Below are positions 44,684-53,897 of a DNA stretch of 64,000 nucleotides, piece after piece; position 1 is the stretch's first letter; each line of letters begins with the position of its first letter. The DNA is from Planctomycetota bacterium (lineage in GTDB: Bacteria; Planctomycetota; PLA2), in NCBI GenBank assembly GCA_021776785.1, contig JAJFFF010000026.1:1-64000 (forward strand), read 5' to 3'. The position numbers and the translations under genes were made by a program. Below the pieces are notes generated by a model. The model made no database searches. It worked only from the letters and a program-made list of their open reading frames with translations, and was not told the DNA's origin.

Positions 44684-44971
44684 CGGGACCAGGTCCCGCC
44701 CATTCTCGCCCTAAGCGACTGTCATTCTTGATCTTGCGACATGCGAGTGCGGGATTTTTCCCGCAGAATCAGCGGATCTGAGGACTGCCCGTCCGCGCGC
44801 GATTGGGCCGCATGCCCCGCAGAACACGCGTTTCCGGGCATTTGAGACAATTACGACAGTGACCTGTCACTGGGGCACGAGGTCCGGTTTGCGGTGAAAT
44901 TCCCGCAACGACACGCCACAACCCGCTATCGAATAAGGTCTTAGAGTGGCCGGGGGCGGGACCTGGTCCCG
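44684..44971. repeat. F2 hairpin element, copy d (288 bp)
   Basis: Ends CGGGACCAGGTCCCGCC and GGCGGGACCTGGTCCCG are inverted repeats and are themselves palindromic. The left inner box TGCGGGA-TTTT-TCCCGCA (44748-44765) is a perfect hairpin on its own; the right inner box is TTTGCGGTGAAATTCCCGCA (44888-44907). The left flank shows a short tandem duplication, CCACGGGAACCAG/CCACGGGACCAG. It separates the EEP and carboxypeptidase-like genes. Confidence 0.87.
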
Positions 44972-44985
44972 CCTCCTCTTTCAGT

Positions 44986-46704
44986 CTACTTGATCTCGAT
45001 TACGGTCGTCGCGCCCGCGACTACATCTACGGACCCTTCCACAGATCCAAGAAGTTCTGTCGTAGCGGACCATCGGTACGTTCCCGGAGGAAGCCCGTGA
45101 TACTCGAATCGCTGCCGCCGGTCACGTCGAGCGTCCACCCAGTCGTTCGATTCGCGTAGACCAAAGTATTCGACCACCCCGCTCAATGACTGGACCGCAA
45201 CGGAGCCCGTCCCCGGCGCGACAGAAACCACGATGTTTTGCCGCAACGGGAACGTTCGATCGCTCCCGATCGGCTCGTGGACAGAGAGCTCGAACTCGCT
45301 CGGCCACAACAACCATGACCGCTTGACCGCGATTTGAAACATCGAGCGCTCGAAGTTCCGTTTCCTAACGAATATAAGCAAAAACGGGTCTATTTTCGTT
45401 AACACAGGACCAGTGGTCGCCTGGATGTTGGGAGCAAACAGCGGCGTGCCACGCTCGTCGACCAGTCGAACGGTCACGTGTGTCCATTGGTCCGGAGCGA
45501 CAGCCTCCACGACCATCGGTTCATCACCGACGCGTCCACTCCATATGACCTCGTCGGCAAGTTGTATCTCTGCGTGTCCTGAAAAAATCCACCGAGCGCT
45601 CTCCGCGAATGGTCGCCAACGTCCAACCCGGTCCGTGAAACCGCTCGTTATGTGGTCACTCTCCGTACCCATCATCAAAAGCGCGAACGCCACAGGATTT
45701 CGGTCGCGATCCAAGACGCGGATTTCGAACGAACTGCTGTACGTGAGCCGAACCGTAGTCGGTGATTGGTGCGACCGAGGAAGGACAACCGCAGACCGCA
45801 AACCGATCCAACGCCCCTTTCCCATCGAGATAGGCCTGCAACCAACCCGTAACTCCTCGGAGTCGGATCCCATGGCGACGACACGCCCCCGATTGTCCGT
45901 GTAGTCGATCACCGACGCGTACGAGACGGCGTGGCCTCCGGGTAGCGATTCACCCTCCGGGGTTTGCATCTGCACGACGACTTGCTTCGCAGCGGGCGTC
46001 AGCCGCAGTTCGATGGGCAACTGCGGCTTGAACACTTCGCCCTCCCACCGAACTGGAACATGATGCGCCAGTCGCGCTTGCAATACTGACGCACCAACGA
46101 CGCCCGTCAGCTCGAACTCTAAGTCCGCAGAGACAGAAACTTCGCGGCGGCCGAATTCGCCCTCCGGCCATGCGTTGCACGTTGCGCGAAGGCGAACGTC
46201 GGAAGCGTGTACGCCAGTGATCCCTACGATTTTTCCTCGGAGTGTGAACACCGGTACGCGAAGAGTCGCGACTTCGTTACTGCGCATCGGTTGCGCAACG
46301 CTCGCGCGGTCTCCTTGTACGGACACCGCTCGAACGAATGCCGAACCCGACCACTCCCGCGGCACATGAACCGTGGCCGCGCCCGCGGCGTTCGTGGTCG
46401 CACGCCGTATGTCCCGGCTTACAAAGTACGGAGGGGCCGATCGACGCAGAGCCACTTCCACGGCTGCGCCGATCGCCGGCTCGCCCTCGGCCGTTTCCAC
46501 GCGCACGACGAACGCCGTTCGATCCGGGTGTTCGGAATCAGGACTCGCAAGCGTCGGCGGCTGCCGCTCCGCGGCCCGTTGGTTCGTCGACGCGGAGGAT
46601 GGAACGCGCCGGCTGAAGGCGCCTCGGAAAGCGGACTCGTCCCGCCCCACCCAAAACCAAAGCGCGACCACCAAAATGACGGGCGCAACGGCGAGGCGCT
46701 TCAT
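44986..46704 (-). CDS. Hypothetical membrane-anchored protein with Ig-like/CarboxypepD_reg modules
   Basis: The 572-aa product has an N-terminal anchor (VAPVILVVALWFWVG), a disordered linker, then repeated beta-sandwich modules that begin VVRVETAEGEPAIGAAVEVA, VVQMQTPEGESLPGG and VTVRLVDERGTPLFAP. This is the carboxypeptidase-regulatory-like pattern. The end FEYHGLPPGTYRWSATTELL is typical of that fold. No catalytic site. Its start is 4 bp from the sufE stop on the same strand. Its base composition is less GC-rich than its neighbours, which may mean a recent arrival. Confidence 0.65.
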   Translation of the reverse strand: MKRLAVAPVILVVALWFWVGRDESAFRGAFSRRVPSSASTNQRAAERQPPTLASPDSEHPDRTAFVVRVETAEGEPAIGAAVEVALRRSAPPYFVSRDIRRATTNAAGAATVHVPREWSGSAFVRAVSVQGDRASVAQPMRSNEVATLRVPVFTLRGKIVGITGVHASDVRLRATCNAWPEGEFGRREVSVSADLEFELTGVVGASVLQARLAHHVPVRWEGEVFKPQLPIELRLTPAAKQVVVQMQTPEGESLPGGHAVSYASVIDYTDNRGRVVAMGSDSEELRVGCRPISMGKGRWIGLRSAVVLPRSHQSPTTVRLTYSSSFEIRVLDRDRNPVAFALLMMGTESDHITSGFTDRVGRWRPFAESARWIFSGHAEIQLADEVIWSGRVGDEPMVVEAVAPDQWTHVTVRLVDERGTPLFAPNIQATTGPVLTKIDPFLLIFVRKRNFERSMFQIAVKRSWLLWPSEFELSVHEPIGSDRTFPLRQNIVVSVAPGTGSVAVQSLSGVVEYFGLRESNDWVDARRDRRQRFEYHGLPPGTYRWSATTELLGSVEGSVDVVAGATTVIEIK

Positions 46705-46708
46705 CGCA

Positions 46709-47125
46709 CTACAGCGCCGCTTGCTTCTTCAGCCGTCCTACCAGCGCCGCCACGCCCACCGTTCGGTTCATGCGCAACACTTTGTGCAAGCCCAGTTTTT
46801 CGACCAGGTTGCTGGGGACTGCGTCCAGCTCTTCTTGCGTGCAGCCGTCCAACGCTTTCACCAAGATGCCGCCGATGCCGGCGATTGTCGGCGCTTCTTC
46901 GGCCACGCCGATGTGTGGGTGGATGCGACCTTCGTCGTCGCGATCCACCCACAAAAAGACCGGCGTCATGCACTCATGGATGCGACCCGCGCCCGCTTCC
47001 ATCAACTTCTGATAGTGATCGGGAAGCTTGGGGAGCTTCCTGGAGTAATCCAACAAGAGCTCCAGCCGCATTTGCGGTTCGACTCCCGAAAACAGATCGA
47101 TGATTTCGTCCAGCGCGGCCGACAT
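46709..47125 (-). CDS. sufE: SufE-family cysteine desulfuration protein
   Basis: Takes persulfide sulfur from a cysteine desulfurase and passes it to Fe-S cluster assembly. The 138-aa product matches the family: LLLDYSRKLPKLPDHYQKLM, an active-site Cys52 (IHECMTPVFLWVD), and a helical C terminus (AALVGRLKKQAAL). It follows the sulfurtransferase gene by 15 bp on the same strand, so the two sulfur-transfer proteins probably share a transcript. No SufS/SufC is in the window. Confidence 0.93.
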   Translation of the reverse strand: MSAALDEIIDLFSGVEPQMRLELLLDYSRKLPKLPDHYQKLMEAGAGRIHECMTPVFLWVDRDDEGRIHPHIGVAEEAPTIAGIGGILVKALDGCTQEELDAVPSNLVEKLGLHKVLRMNRTVGVAALVGRLKKQAAL

Positions 47126-47140
47126 GACGTTCCCTCGGTG

Positions 47141-47989
47141 CTACTTTTCGATCGGGAGCCCGACCGAGTTGCCCCATTCGGTCCACGAACCGTCGTAGTT
47201 CTGCACGTTTTTGAATCCGAGCAAGTACTTCAACACAAACCAGGTGTGGCTGGAACGCTCGCCGATGCGGCAATACGCAACCATCGGCTCGTCCGACTTG
47301 AGTCCCTGCTCTTGTAGGTAGAGCGCTTCCAAGCCCGCGCGGTTCTTAAACGTGCCGTCTTCATCGACGGCGCGCGACCACGGCACGTTGCTCGCGCCAG
47401 GGATGTGCCCACCGCGCAACACGCCCTCCTGCGGGTAGTCCGGCATGTGCGTCTTCTCGCCCGAGAACTCCTCCGGCGAACGCACGTCGACCAACTGGCC
47501 CTTGCGCTCGATGTGATGGCGCACCTCGTCACGGAACGCGCGGATCGAACGATCCTGCGGCTGCGCCACATAGTCGCGCTGCGCGTACGTCGGCTTCTCG
47601 GTGCTCACGGCGCGATTTTCGTCCATCCACTTTTTGCGGCCGCCGTCCATGATGCGGCAGTTCTCGTGGCCAAACAGCTTGAACACCCAAAGCGCGTAGC
47701 ACGCCCACCAGTTGCTCTTGTCGCCGTAGAACACAACGGTCGTGTCGTTGCCGATCCCGTTCTTGGCGCAAAGCGCAGCGAACCGTTCGTGGCTGATGTA
47801 GTCGCGCACGATCGGGTCGTTGAGGTCGTCGATCCAGTCGATCTTGACCGACTCCGGCACGTGACCGGTATCGTAGAGAAGCACGTCCTCGTCGGACTCG
47901 ACGATACGAATGTTTTTCGTGTCGGAACGGTGCTCGTCGACCCATGCCGTCGAGACCAGCATCTCCGGGTGCGTGTATTCGTTACTCAT
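47141..47989 (-). CDS. sseA: Two-domain rhodanese-like sulfurtransferase
   Basis: Transfers sulfane sulfur (from thiosulfate or 3-mercaptopyruvate) to a thiol or cyanide acceptor. The 282-aa product has an inactive first rhodanese domain ([11 protein letters not shown]) and an active second domain with catalytic Cys240 in [25 protein letters not shown] is closer to the thiosulfate-type loop than to the mercaptopyruvate type CGSGVT. The start is placed at MSNEYTHPE with AGGGGG before it; frames upstream are poor. It is upstream of sufE in a two-gene unit. Confidence 0.9.
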   Translation of the reverse strand: MSNEYTHPEMLVSTAWVDEHRSDTKNIRIVESDEDVLLYDTGHVPESVKIDWIDDLNDPIVRDYISHERFAALCAKNGIGNDTTVVFYGDKSNWWACYALWVFKLFGHENCRIMDGGRKKWMDENRAVSTEKPTYAQRDYVAQPQDRSIRAFRDEVRHHIERKGQLVDVRSPEEFSGEKTHMPDYPQEGVLRGGHIPGASNVPWSRAVDEDGTFKNRAGLEALYLQEQGLKSDEPMVAYCRIGERSSHTWFVLKYLLGFKNVQNYDGSWTEWGNSVGLPIEK

Positions 47990-48122
47990 GTGAACCCCCT
48001 GAGTTGGCTCCGCGAGAACAACTCCCGTGGAACGACTTCTCCAAACGCAGGATCTCATTCTAGCCTGCAGGAATTCCGCCGCGAATTCCGAACTCGTTCG
48101 ATTTGGGTTAGATTCGAGACCT

Positions 48123-49436
48123 ATGAGCGGGTTTTCGATTCGGGGCGGTCGCGTGGTGTCGGCCGACGGCGTGGTGGAGCGCGATCTCTTTGTGCGCGAC
48201 GGCAAAATCGTCGCTGGCGACGAAGGGAGCGCGTTTGCCGAGAGCATCGACGCAACCGGCAAGCTGATTTTTCCGGGCTTGATCGATACGCAGGTGCACT
48301 TTCGCGAACCGGGCGCCGAGCACAAGGAAGACCTCGCGTCGGGCTCACTGGCGGCGATTGCCGGCGGCGTGACCACGTTTTTCGAGATGCCGAATACGAA
48401 TCCGCCGACGACGACGCCGGAAGCGCTCGCGGACAAACTACGCCGTTGCGAGGGGCGCGCCTGGAGCGACCACGCATTTTTCCTGGGCGCGACCGAGGAC
48501 AACGTTGATTCCCTCGACGAGTGGGAACACACGCCGGGCTGCTGTGGCGTGAAAGTGTTTATGGGGTCCTCGACCGGATCCCTGCTCGTGGACGACGCCG
48601 CGGTGTTGGAGAGCATCCTGCGCAACGGACAGCGCCCTGTCGCTGTGCACGCGGAAGACGAGGCGCGATTGCGCGCGCGCTACGCGACGATCCCGAGCGG
48701 TTCGCCCTACAACATTCACCCCGAAGTGCGCGATCCCACGGCCGCATTGTTGGCCACGACGCGGCTCCTCGACTTGGCCGAAAAGACCAAGCGGCGCGTC
48801 CACGTTCTTCACATCTCGACCGCCGATGAAATCGAGCTACTGCGCGAGCGCGACCTAAAGGGGCTCGTCACGGCGGAGGCGACGCCCAACCACCTCTTTC
48901 TCGAAGCGCCGGATTGCTACAACCGTTTCGGAGCCGGCGTGCAGATGAACCCGCCCGTGCGCGACCGCCGCCATCAAGAGGTGATTCGCCAAGGCGTCGT
49001 CGATGGCGTGATCGACTGCATCGGTTCCGACCACGCGCCGCACGCGCCCGAGGAAAAAGCGAAGCCGTACCCGGATAGCCCGAGCGGCATCCCGAGCGTG
49101 CAGATGACGTTGGGGTTGCTTTTGACGGCCGTGCGCGACGGCTGGCTCGCGCTGGAGGACATCGCGCGCTTGACGGCGGCCGGCCCCGCGGCGATTTTCG
49201 ATATTCACGACAAGGGCGTGCTCAAGGTAGGCGCGGATGCCGACCTGACGATCGTCGATCCTTCGATTGTGCAACCGCTGCCGGAACAGTGGGTCCGCTC
49301 CCGGGCGGGATACTCGCCGTTTGTGGGAACCCCGCTGGCCGGATGGCCGGTGTGCACGATGGTCCGCGGCGCGATCGCGTATCGGGACCACGAGCCCGTC
49401 GGCAAGGCCGCGGGACGTCCGGTGACCGTCGGCTAG
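48123..49436 (+). CDS. pyrC: Dihydroorotase
   Basis: Cyclises N-carbamoyl-aspartate to dihydroorotate in pyrimidine synthesis. The 437-aa product has the amidohydrolase metal motif [10 protein letters not shown] (His57/His59-type), [14 protein letters not shown] with the Lys of VKVF as carbamylation candidate, [16 protein letters not shown] and [15 protein letters not shown] with the catalytic Asp. It matches the type I (PyrC) bacterial enzyme rather than the inactive ATCase-bound homologue, because the HxH and DHAPH motifs are intact. Start ATG 48123 gives the family start; no operon partner is close. Confidence 0.95.
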   Translation: MSGFSIRGGRVVSADGVVERDLFVRDGKIVAGDEGSAFAESIDATGKLIFPGLIDTQVHFREPGAEHKEDLASGSLAAIAGGVTTFFEMPNTNPPTTTPEALADKLRRCEGRAWSDHAFFLGATEDNVDSLDEWEHTPGCCGVKVFMGSSTGSLLVDDAAVLESILRNGQRPVAVHAEDEARLRARYATIPSGSPYNIHPEVRDPTAALLATTRLLDLAEKTKRRVHVLHISTADEIELLRERDLKGLVTAEATPNHLFLEAPDCYNRFGAGVQMNPPVRDRRHQEVIRQGVVDGVIDCIGSDHAPHAPEEKAKPYPDSPSGIPSVQMTLGLLLTAVRDGWLALEDIARLTAAGPAAIFDIHDKGVLKVGADADLTIVDPSIVQPLPEQWVRSRAGYSPFVGTPLAGWPVCTMVRGAIAYRDHEPVGKAAGRPVTVG

Positions 49437-49619
49437 CGATCGCGCTGGACTCATCGTCGAATCCGCGCGCGCGTCAAGCCGCCCTCCCGAATGGCGCGGA
49501 ATGGGCTCACATGCGATCCCGCGCCGAGGCAAGCTGCAGGATCGCGGCTCGTTGGGCCGAATCTGGAGGAATCCAGCGTCGTAGTCGTAGGGACTTGCGC
49601 GGTCCGAAACAATAGGGAC

Positions 49620-49856
49620 GTGATCACCTGGAACTCCAACACGCTCTATGGCGTCCCGACCCCCGGCGTTTGCCAAGTCAGCGGCAAGTACGAAACCGGT
49701 CGCATCTACATCAAGAACGGCAAACCGTTTTTTGTCGGCAACACCGAAGCTCCCAAGTGCGTGGAACAGTACGTCGAATTTTTGACGGCGCTGCAACAAG
49801 TCACCGGGTTTAAGCGCGGCTACGCCAAGTCGGAGTGGATCGCCAAAAAAATCTAG
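49620..49856 (+). CDS. Small conserved-looking hypothetical protein
   Basis: A 78-aa product starting at GTG (MITWNSNTLYGVPTPGVCQV), beta-rich with two Cys, then GRIYIKNGKPFFVGN and a helical EQYVEFLTALQQVTG. A longer frame to 49491 exists, but the upstream part looks non-coding. No family is recognised and no ribosome site is visible. It lies alone between dihydroorotase and the lipase. Confidence 0.45.
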   Translation: MITWNSNTLYGVPTPGVCQVSGKYETGRIYIKNGKPFFVGNTEAPKCVEQYVEFLTALQQVTGFKRGYAKSEWIAKKI

Positions 49857-49956
49857 CGGCTCGCAAGCCAATGGGCTGCGTGCGATGTTCGGATCTGATC
49901 GTTCGCTCTCGCCCTTCCCCGGCGGGTCCTCGACGGGCCGCTAGCGTGCGTTGAAA

Positions 49957-50826
49957 TCAACCGCGGGAATCCACGAGCGCGTTCCAGCAGAGCACGGCAT
50001 AGCGCCGCGGTCCGTGATCGACCAGCGACCGCAACATCAGCGCGCGCCAGTCGCCGCTGCGCCACGCCTGGATCGCGTCGTCGAGTCCGTCGCGGAGTCC
50101 GCGGAGCGCGGCCACAAACTGTGCGCCCGGCGCCGGCGCGCGGACGGCGTTCCCCACCTCGTCGAACACGATGCGTTCGCCGGTGTGGCGGTACGGATAC
50201 GGCGGGAGCTGCGTCACGAGATCGGAGTTGTTCACGATGCGGTACGCCGGCACCGGATACGCGTCGCGAAACCCGCCCGTGCCCACGCGCGGCGCGCCGA
50301 ACGTGTAGACCGCGTGCGCCGGGCGCTCCGCCGCAGCCAACGTCGCGAGCGCGCCGCCCAAACTGTGACCGCAAAACAGTGCGGCCGGCTTCCCGCGCAG
50401 CGCGTCGTCGAGCCCGGGGCTGATCTGTCGGTACGCTTCTAAGAACCCGGAGTGGATCCGCCCTGTTGTGCCCGAGCGCGTGAGCGCGACGCGCACGTTC
50501 GTTTTCCAATCCACGAGGTCGAGGCCTTCGGTGCCACGAAACGCGACCGCTGTAAAGTCGCCGCGCGTCACGACGATCGCGTGCGTTCCGCCGGCATGCA
50601 CGCTCTCCACGCTCGTGCATCCGGCTGGACCCAACGCAACGCGGCGCACGTCGTTGTCGTCGAGATACGCGAGCAGCGAGAGGTCGGCAAGCCACCACGC
50701 GGTGACCCACGAGAAACGATCGATCGGCGGCGGGCCGACGGTTGCCGCGTGCTCAAAATACGCGTACTCGCGCTGCGGGCCGAACAGGCCGTCGAAGCTG
50801 ATATCGCGCGGGATCTCTTTGCGCAT
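49957..50826 (-). CDS. Lipase class 3 family protein
   Basis: The 289-aa product has the Lipase_3 fold: FTAVAFRGTEGLDLVDWKTN with the oxyanion region, GRIHSGFLEAYRQI, nucleophile elbow CGHSLGGALATLAAAE, and YTFGAPRVGTGGF. Catalytic Asp is in IVNNSDLVTQLPPY and the His may be in HTGERIVF. It has no signal peptide and probably acts in the cytoplasm or leaves by another route. The substrate (triacylglycerol or phospholipid) is not evident. Single gene. Confidence 0.9.
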   Translation of the reverse strand: MRKEIPRDISFDGLFGPQREYAYFEHAATVGPPPIDRFSWVTAWWLADLSLLAYLDDNDVRRVALGPAGCTSVESVHAGGTHAIVVTRGDFTAVAFRGTEGLDLVDWKTNVRVALTRSGTTGRIHSGFLEAYRQISPGLDDALRGKPAALFCGHSLGGALATLAAAERPAHAVYTFGAPRVGTGGFRDAYPVPAYRIVNNSDLVTQLPPYPYRHTGERIVFDEVGNAVRAPAPGAQFVAALRGLRDGLDDAIQAWRSGDWRALMLRSLVDHGPRRYAVLCWNALVDSRG

Positions 50827-51037
50827 AGGCCTTCAGCGTACCGGTTTCGGCCGCACTCCAAAAACAACTCCGTCCACAGGGACGCGGACGCGCGGGTTAG
50901 CGGGCGGAGCTTGTCGCACGGTTAGTCCGGCCTGCGCCGTGTCGTTGACAGCGTGCGCACCGTCGGTCTCGCGGGATGGGTTCGGCGCGCATGTCGGACG
51001 GGCCTCACCGTCGCGCGCGGCTCCCGCCTGCGCCCGG

Positions 51038-51730
51038 CTAATCGAGGGTGTTCCAGATCTGCTCGTATGCCTCTACGAACGGCTTCACGAGTCGGATGTC
51101 ATCGGTCACGACGACATTTTCGTGATTGTCTTCGGCGGCCCCGCGCGTCCAGTTGTAGCTTCCGGTCATGAGCAAACGTTGATCGAACACCGCGTACTTG
51201 TGGTGCATCAATCCGCGGTCGGATCGATCGGCGCGGACCGGGATGCCTCGCTCGCGCAGCCGTCGGATGTCGCTGCCGAGGTCGAGCGCCTTTTCGCTTT
51301 CCGTGATGATGCGCACGTTTACGCGGCGCGCGTGTGCGTGTTCGAGCGCGCGCGTGAGGCGGTTGTCGGTGATCGTGTACACGCAAACCGCAACGCTGTG
51401 CGATGCTTCGTCGATTAGCTTTTGGATGCGCTGCACCGCGTCCATCTCCGGTGTGAACCACACCTCCGCCACGCGACTTTGCGGCACATCGGGATGGACG
51501 TTGTCGAGGAGTTTTACAATTTGCTCGATCCACTCGAGCACGTCTTTACTCGCGGGATCGATCAGTTCGCGCCGGGCCACGTCGAATGCCCGTCCGCGCA
51601 GTCCGCGCACCTGCGCCTCGGTAAGCTTGGCGGCTTGCAGCTGGTCGCGCAGCGCTCGACTCTCGCCGCGCGAAACGGCGCGGTCGGCGAGCGACTGCTG
51701 CATCAGCGCGTCGAATTCGGTCGGCTTCAT
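51038..51730 (-). CDS. Phospholipase D-like nuclease/transferase
   Basis: The 230-aa product has a single PLD-like HKD motif, MHHKYAVFDQRLLMTGSYNW, preceded by VAVCVYTITDNRLTRALEHA and VNVRIITESEKALDLG. Single-motif members act as homodimers, often as nucleases. An N-terminal helical region (about 1-80, AKLTEAQVRGLRGRA) is an extra interaction domain. Its start overlaps the stop of the upstream gene by 4 bp (ATGA), so the two are coupled. Confidence 0.88.
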   Translation of the reverse strand: MKPTEFDALMQQSLADRAVSRGESRALRDQLQAAKLTEAQVRGLRGRAFDVARRELIDPASKDVLEWIEQIVKLLDNVHPDVPQSRVAEVWFTPEMDAVQRIQKLIDEASHSVAVCVYTITDNRLTRALEHAHARRVNVRIITESEKALDLGSDIRRLRERGIPVRADRSDRGLMHHKYAVFDQRLLMTGSYNWTRGAAEDNHENVVVTDDIRLVKPFVEAYEQIWNTLD

Positions 51731-52188
51731 GACGTCGCCCACTCCTCGGAAGCCGGTTTGTCGAGGCGCCACTCGCCGTCCTCGCGGAGCAACACCTGAA
51801 CCAACTCACCGCCCATGCCCGCCGGCAACGGTCGTGTGCCTCCCGGCGTCAACCGCACCACGATTCGATCGTCGCGCGCTTCCTCGCGGACGAACTCCCA
51901 CACCATGTGGCCCGCCGCCGTGTGTGCGCAGCTCGCGCGCGTGAATGCTTCCCACACTTGCTTGGGCTCGAGGTTTCCGATCGCGCAGCCCATGCGGTCC
52001 TCCAACGCTTTCCCGACGTTTGGATCCCGGCGCGCCGACTCCGTCATGTCACGAATGCTCGCCAGCGTCAGCTCGTGCGACGCCCTTGTCTGCAGCGCCC
52101 AGATCGCGTCGAGATCGCTCGCGACGAACGCCGCGTGAAACCGATCAAACCACGCGCGCCCCGGATTCGGTTCGGCCTCGTTTGCCAT
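51727..52188 (-). CDS. Hypothetical protein with SnoaL-like or helical start
   Basis: The 153-aa product has a helical first half (RAWFDRFHAAFVASDLDAIW; a cone-type start) and a beta-rich end (DDRIVVRLTPGG, LVQVLLREDGEWRLDKP), the order of an NTF2/SnoaL-like protein. The start at MANEAEPN is divergent by 16 bp from the DUF192 gene, so the two promoters overlap. Its stop overlaps the PLD gene by 4 bp. Function unknown. Confidence 0.62.
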   Translation of the reverse strand: MANEAEPNPGRAWFDRFHAAFVASDLDAIWALQTRASHELTLASIRDMTESARRDPNVGKALEDRMGCAIGNLEPKQVWEAFTRASCAHTAAGHMVWEFVREEARDDRIVVRLTPGGTRPLPAGMGGELVQVLLREDGEWRLDKPASEEWATS

Positions 52189-52204
52189 GCGATAGAGTGT
52201 AGCG

Positions 52205-52693
52205 GTGTACCGCGCGCTCTTGCCGTCGCTTGTTTGGGCCCTGATTCTCGGCGTCGCGTCGTGTTCGTCCGGCACCGCGCCGGCGCCCGCTCCCGGAGGT
52301 GCCGACTTGTCCGAATTCTCCATCGAACGGGTCGGCGTCGGCAGCGCCGTCATCGAAGCCTGGATCGCGTCCACTTTCTTCGAGCAGGCGCAAGGCTTCA
52401 TGCATGCAACGCCCGCGCAGGTTGCGCCCCTGCCCGACGGCACTCCGCGCGGCATGTTGTTCGTCTTTGCGAGCGAACGTCAGCTGAGCTTTTTTATGCG
52501 CGACACGATCATCCCGCTCGATCTTGCCTACGCCACCGCCGACGGAACGATCGTCGAGATCCACGCACTCACCCCGCTCAACGAAACACCGGTCACCTCC
52601 GCCCAACCCGTCCAATTCGCCCTCGAAGCCCCCGCCGGCACCTTTGCCCAAGAAGGAATCGAAGCCGGAAAAAAAATAACCCGCCCAAACTAA
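52205..52693 (+). CDS. DUF192-family lipoprotein
   Basis: The 162-aa product starts at GTG with a lipoprotein signal (ALILGVASC). A DUF192 fold follows (EAWIASTFFEQAQGFMHATP; GMLFVFASERQLSFFMRDTI; IPLDLAYATADGTIVEIH; and near the end a VQFALEAPAGTFAQEGIEAG turn). DUF192 proteins are small exported or cytoplasmic beta-barrel-like proteins of unknown biochemistry, some tied to cold or salt response. It ends just before the F3 element. Confidence 0.85.
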   Translation: MYRALLPSLVWALILGVASCSSGTAPAPAPGGADLSEFSIERVGVGSAVIEAWIASTFFEQAQGFMHATPAQVAPLPDGTPRGMLFVFASERQLSFFMRDTIIPLDLAYATADGTIVEIHALTPLNETPVTSAQPVQFALEAPAGTFAQEGIEAGKKITRPN

Positions 52694-52700
52694 TCCCGAC

Positions 52701-53013
52701 AATGCGGTACCGGGTTGAGATTTTTTCTCCATAACATGTTGTTTTGCATGACGTTACATCGCCACGGTGCGGCAAAATAGTCGCGCTCGATGTATATGCA
52801 TGGTTCTTTGCGCGGGACCGGCTGACAGGGGCCTGCACCGTAGACGTGCCTAAATCTCCAAACGCCGGGCGAGGAGCAGTTGGAACCATGCTTCGAGGCG
52901 CCCGGACGGGGCCGAAAAAGCCACCAAGTGCGTCATCAATGCCGCACTTCGACGACATAAACCAACCAATAACAAGCACTTACAGCCAAAAAAATCGAAC
53001 CCGGTACCGCATT
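52701..53013. repeat. F3 hairpin element (313 bp)
   Basis: Inverted ends AATGCGGTACCGGGTT and AACCCGGTACCGCATT are perfect, continuing imperfectly for about 85 nt, with inner boxes GTGCGGCAAAATAG and its mate ATGCCGCACTT. Order, spacing and the GTGCGG inner box match F2, but the terminal palindrome is GCGGTACCGC rather than GGGACCAGGTCCC. A/T-richer than the neighbourhood. Convergent intergenic location. Confidence 0.8.
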
Positions 53014-53035
53014 GCGGTACCGCATTGCGCGGTAC
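53014..53035. repeat. Tandem copies of the F3 end palindrome
   Basis: GCGGTACCGCATT is repeated immediately outside the right terminus, followed by a partial third copy GCGCGGTAC. The same edge-duplication habit is seen at F2 copies a, b and d. Confidence 0.75.
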
Positions 53036-53064
53036 TGCCTGGCCCGGTCGGGCACTTTGGGGGG

Positions 53065-53316
53065 TTATTGGACTTTGTAGTCGCTTGCTTCGATTACTTG
53101 GGTTGGTTCGCTTGGCTGGACGGGTTGGGCCTTGGCTGCCTTTTTCTTTAGGTACCAGCCGGTGATGAGGCCCGCCGGGATCAGGATGATCAGGGCGCTC
53201 AAAGCCAAGACAACAGCGACAACCGCGATGATGACGAACAGGACGAGGCTCAACCACCCCTTGGGTGTGTTGAGGTTGACGCGATACGCCCGGTTCTGGA
53301 ACGGCCCCTGGTTCAC
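53065..53316 (-). CDS. Small membrane protein
   Basis: The 83-aa product has one long hydrophobic stretch (SLVLFVIIAVVAVVLALSAL, IILIPAGLITGWYL) and a Lys/Pro-rich cytoplasmic tail. It starts at GTG overlapping the Nudix stop by 4 bp (GTGA), so it is translationally coupled; an upstream start inside the Nudix gene is less likely. Function unknown. Confidence 0.55.
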   Translation of the reverse strand: MNQGPFQNRAYRVNLNTPKGWLSLVLFVIIAVVAVVLALSALIILIPAGLITGWYLKKKAAKAQPVQPSEPTQVIEASDYKVQ

Positions 53317-53813
53317 AAAGCGAAGTATAGACCGGCCCAGACCTTTTGGTCGACGAGTAGGCCGTCTTTCGCGCGCGCTTTGATCCATTTCTCGGCGTCG
53401 TCGATCGGGACGAGATGGACGGTGATGTCCTCGCCGTCCACGCCGCCACCGTCTCCGACTTTCTTGACCTGGCGCACGCGAAACATGGACTGGATCTCGG
53501 ACGTCGCGCCGGGCGACGTGGTGAAGTCGCCGAGGTGGACAAAGCTCTTGCCGGTGTATCCGGTCTCCTCCTCAAACTCGCGGCGTGCGGCGGCTTCGAG
53601 CGATTCGGCGCCCATGTCGCCAGCGAGGCCCGCGGGAAGCTCCAAGACGCGAGACTGCACGGCTTCGCGATATTGCTCGACGAGCACGACTTCTCTTTTG
53701 CGCGTGATCCCAACGACGACAACGATGCCGGTGACCCGCAGGCGCTCGATGAACTCCCAACCCTTACGTCGCACCAAACGAACGTGTTGTCCCTCGCCCA
53801 AGAACTCTTTCAT
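53313..53813 (-). CDS. ADP-ribose pyrophosphatase-like Nudix hydrolase
   Basis: The 166-aa product has EVVLVEQYREAVQSRVLELP, the ADP-ribose-binding hallmark, then the Nudix box GLAGDMGAESLEAAARREFE and EETGY. Preferred substrate is probably ADP-ribose or a related sugar nucleotide. GGAGG precedes ATG 53813; a longer upstream frame is a spurious extension. It is followed by the coupled membrane-protein gene. Confidence 0.9.
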   Translation of the reverse strand: MKEFLGEGQHVRLVRRKGWEFIERLRVTGIVVVVGITRKREVVLVEQYREAVQSRVLELPAGLAGDMGAESLEAAARREFEEETGYTGKSFVHLGDFTTSPGATSEIQSMFRVRQVKKVGDGGGVDGEDITVHLVPIDDAEKWIKARAKDGLLVDQKVWAGLYFAL

Positions 53814-53897
53814 GGCTCCTCCACCGATGGGATGAAGACCTAGACCCGAGTGGCCCGCCCCATCATCGCGGGGATTGTCCTTTACACTCACGACGGC

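Noticed and set aside
49857..49944. Possible degenerate F1 element with CTAGCGGC/GCCGCTAG ends
   Set aside because: Only the last few bases resemble F1 ends and the interior does not align.
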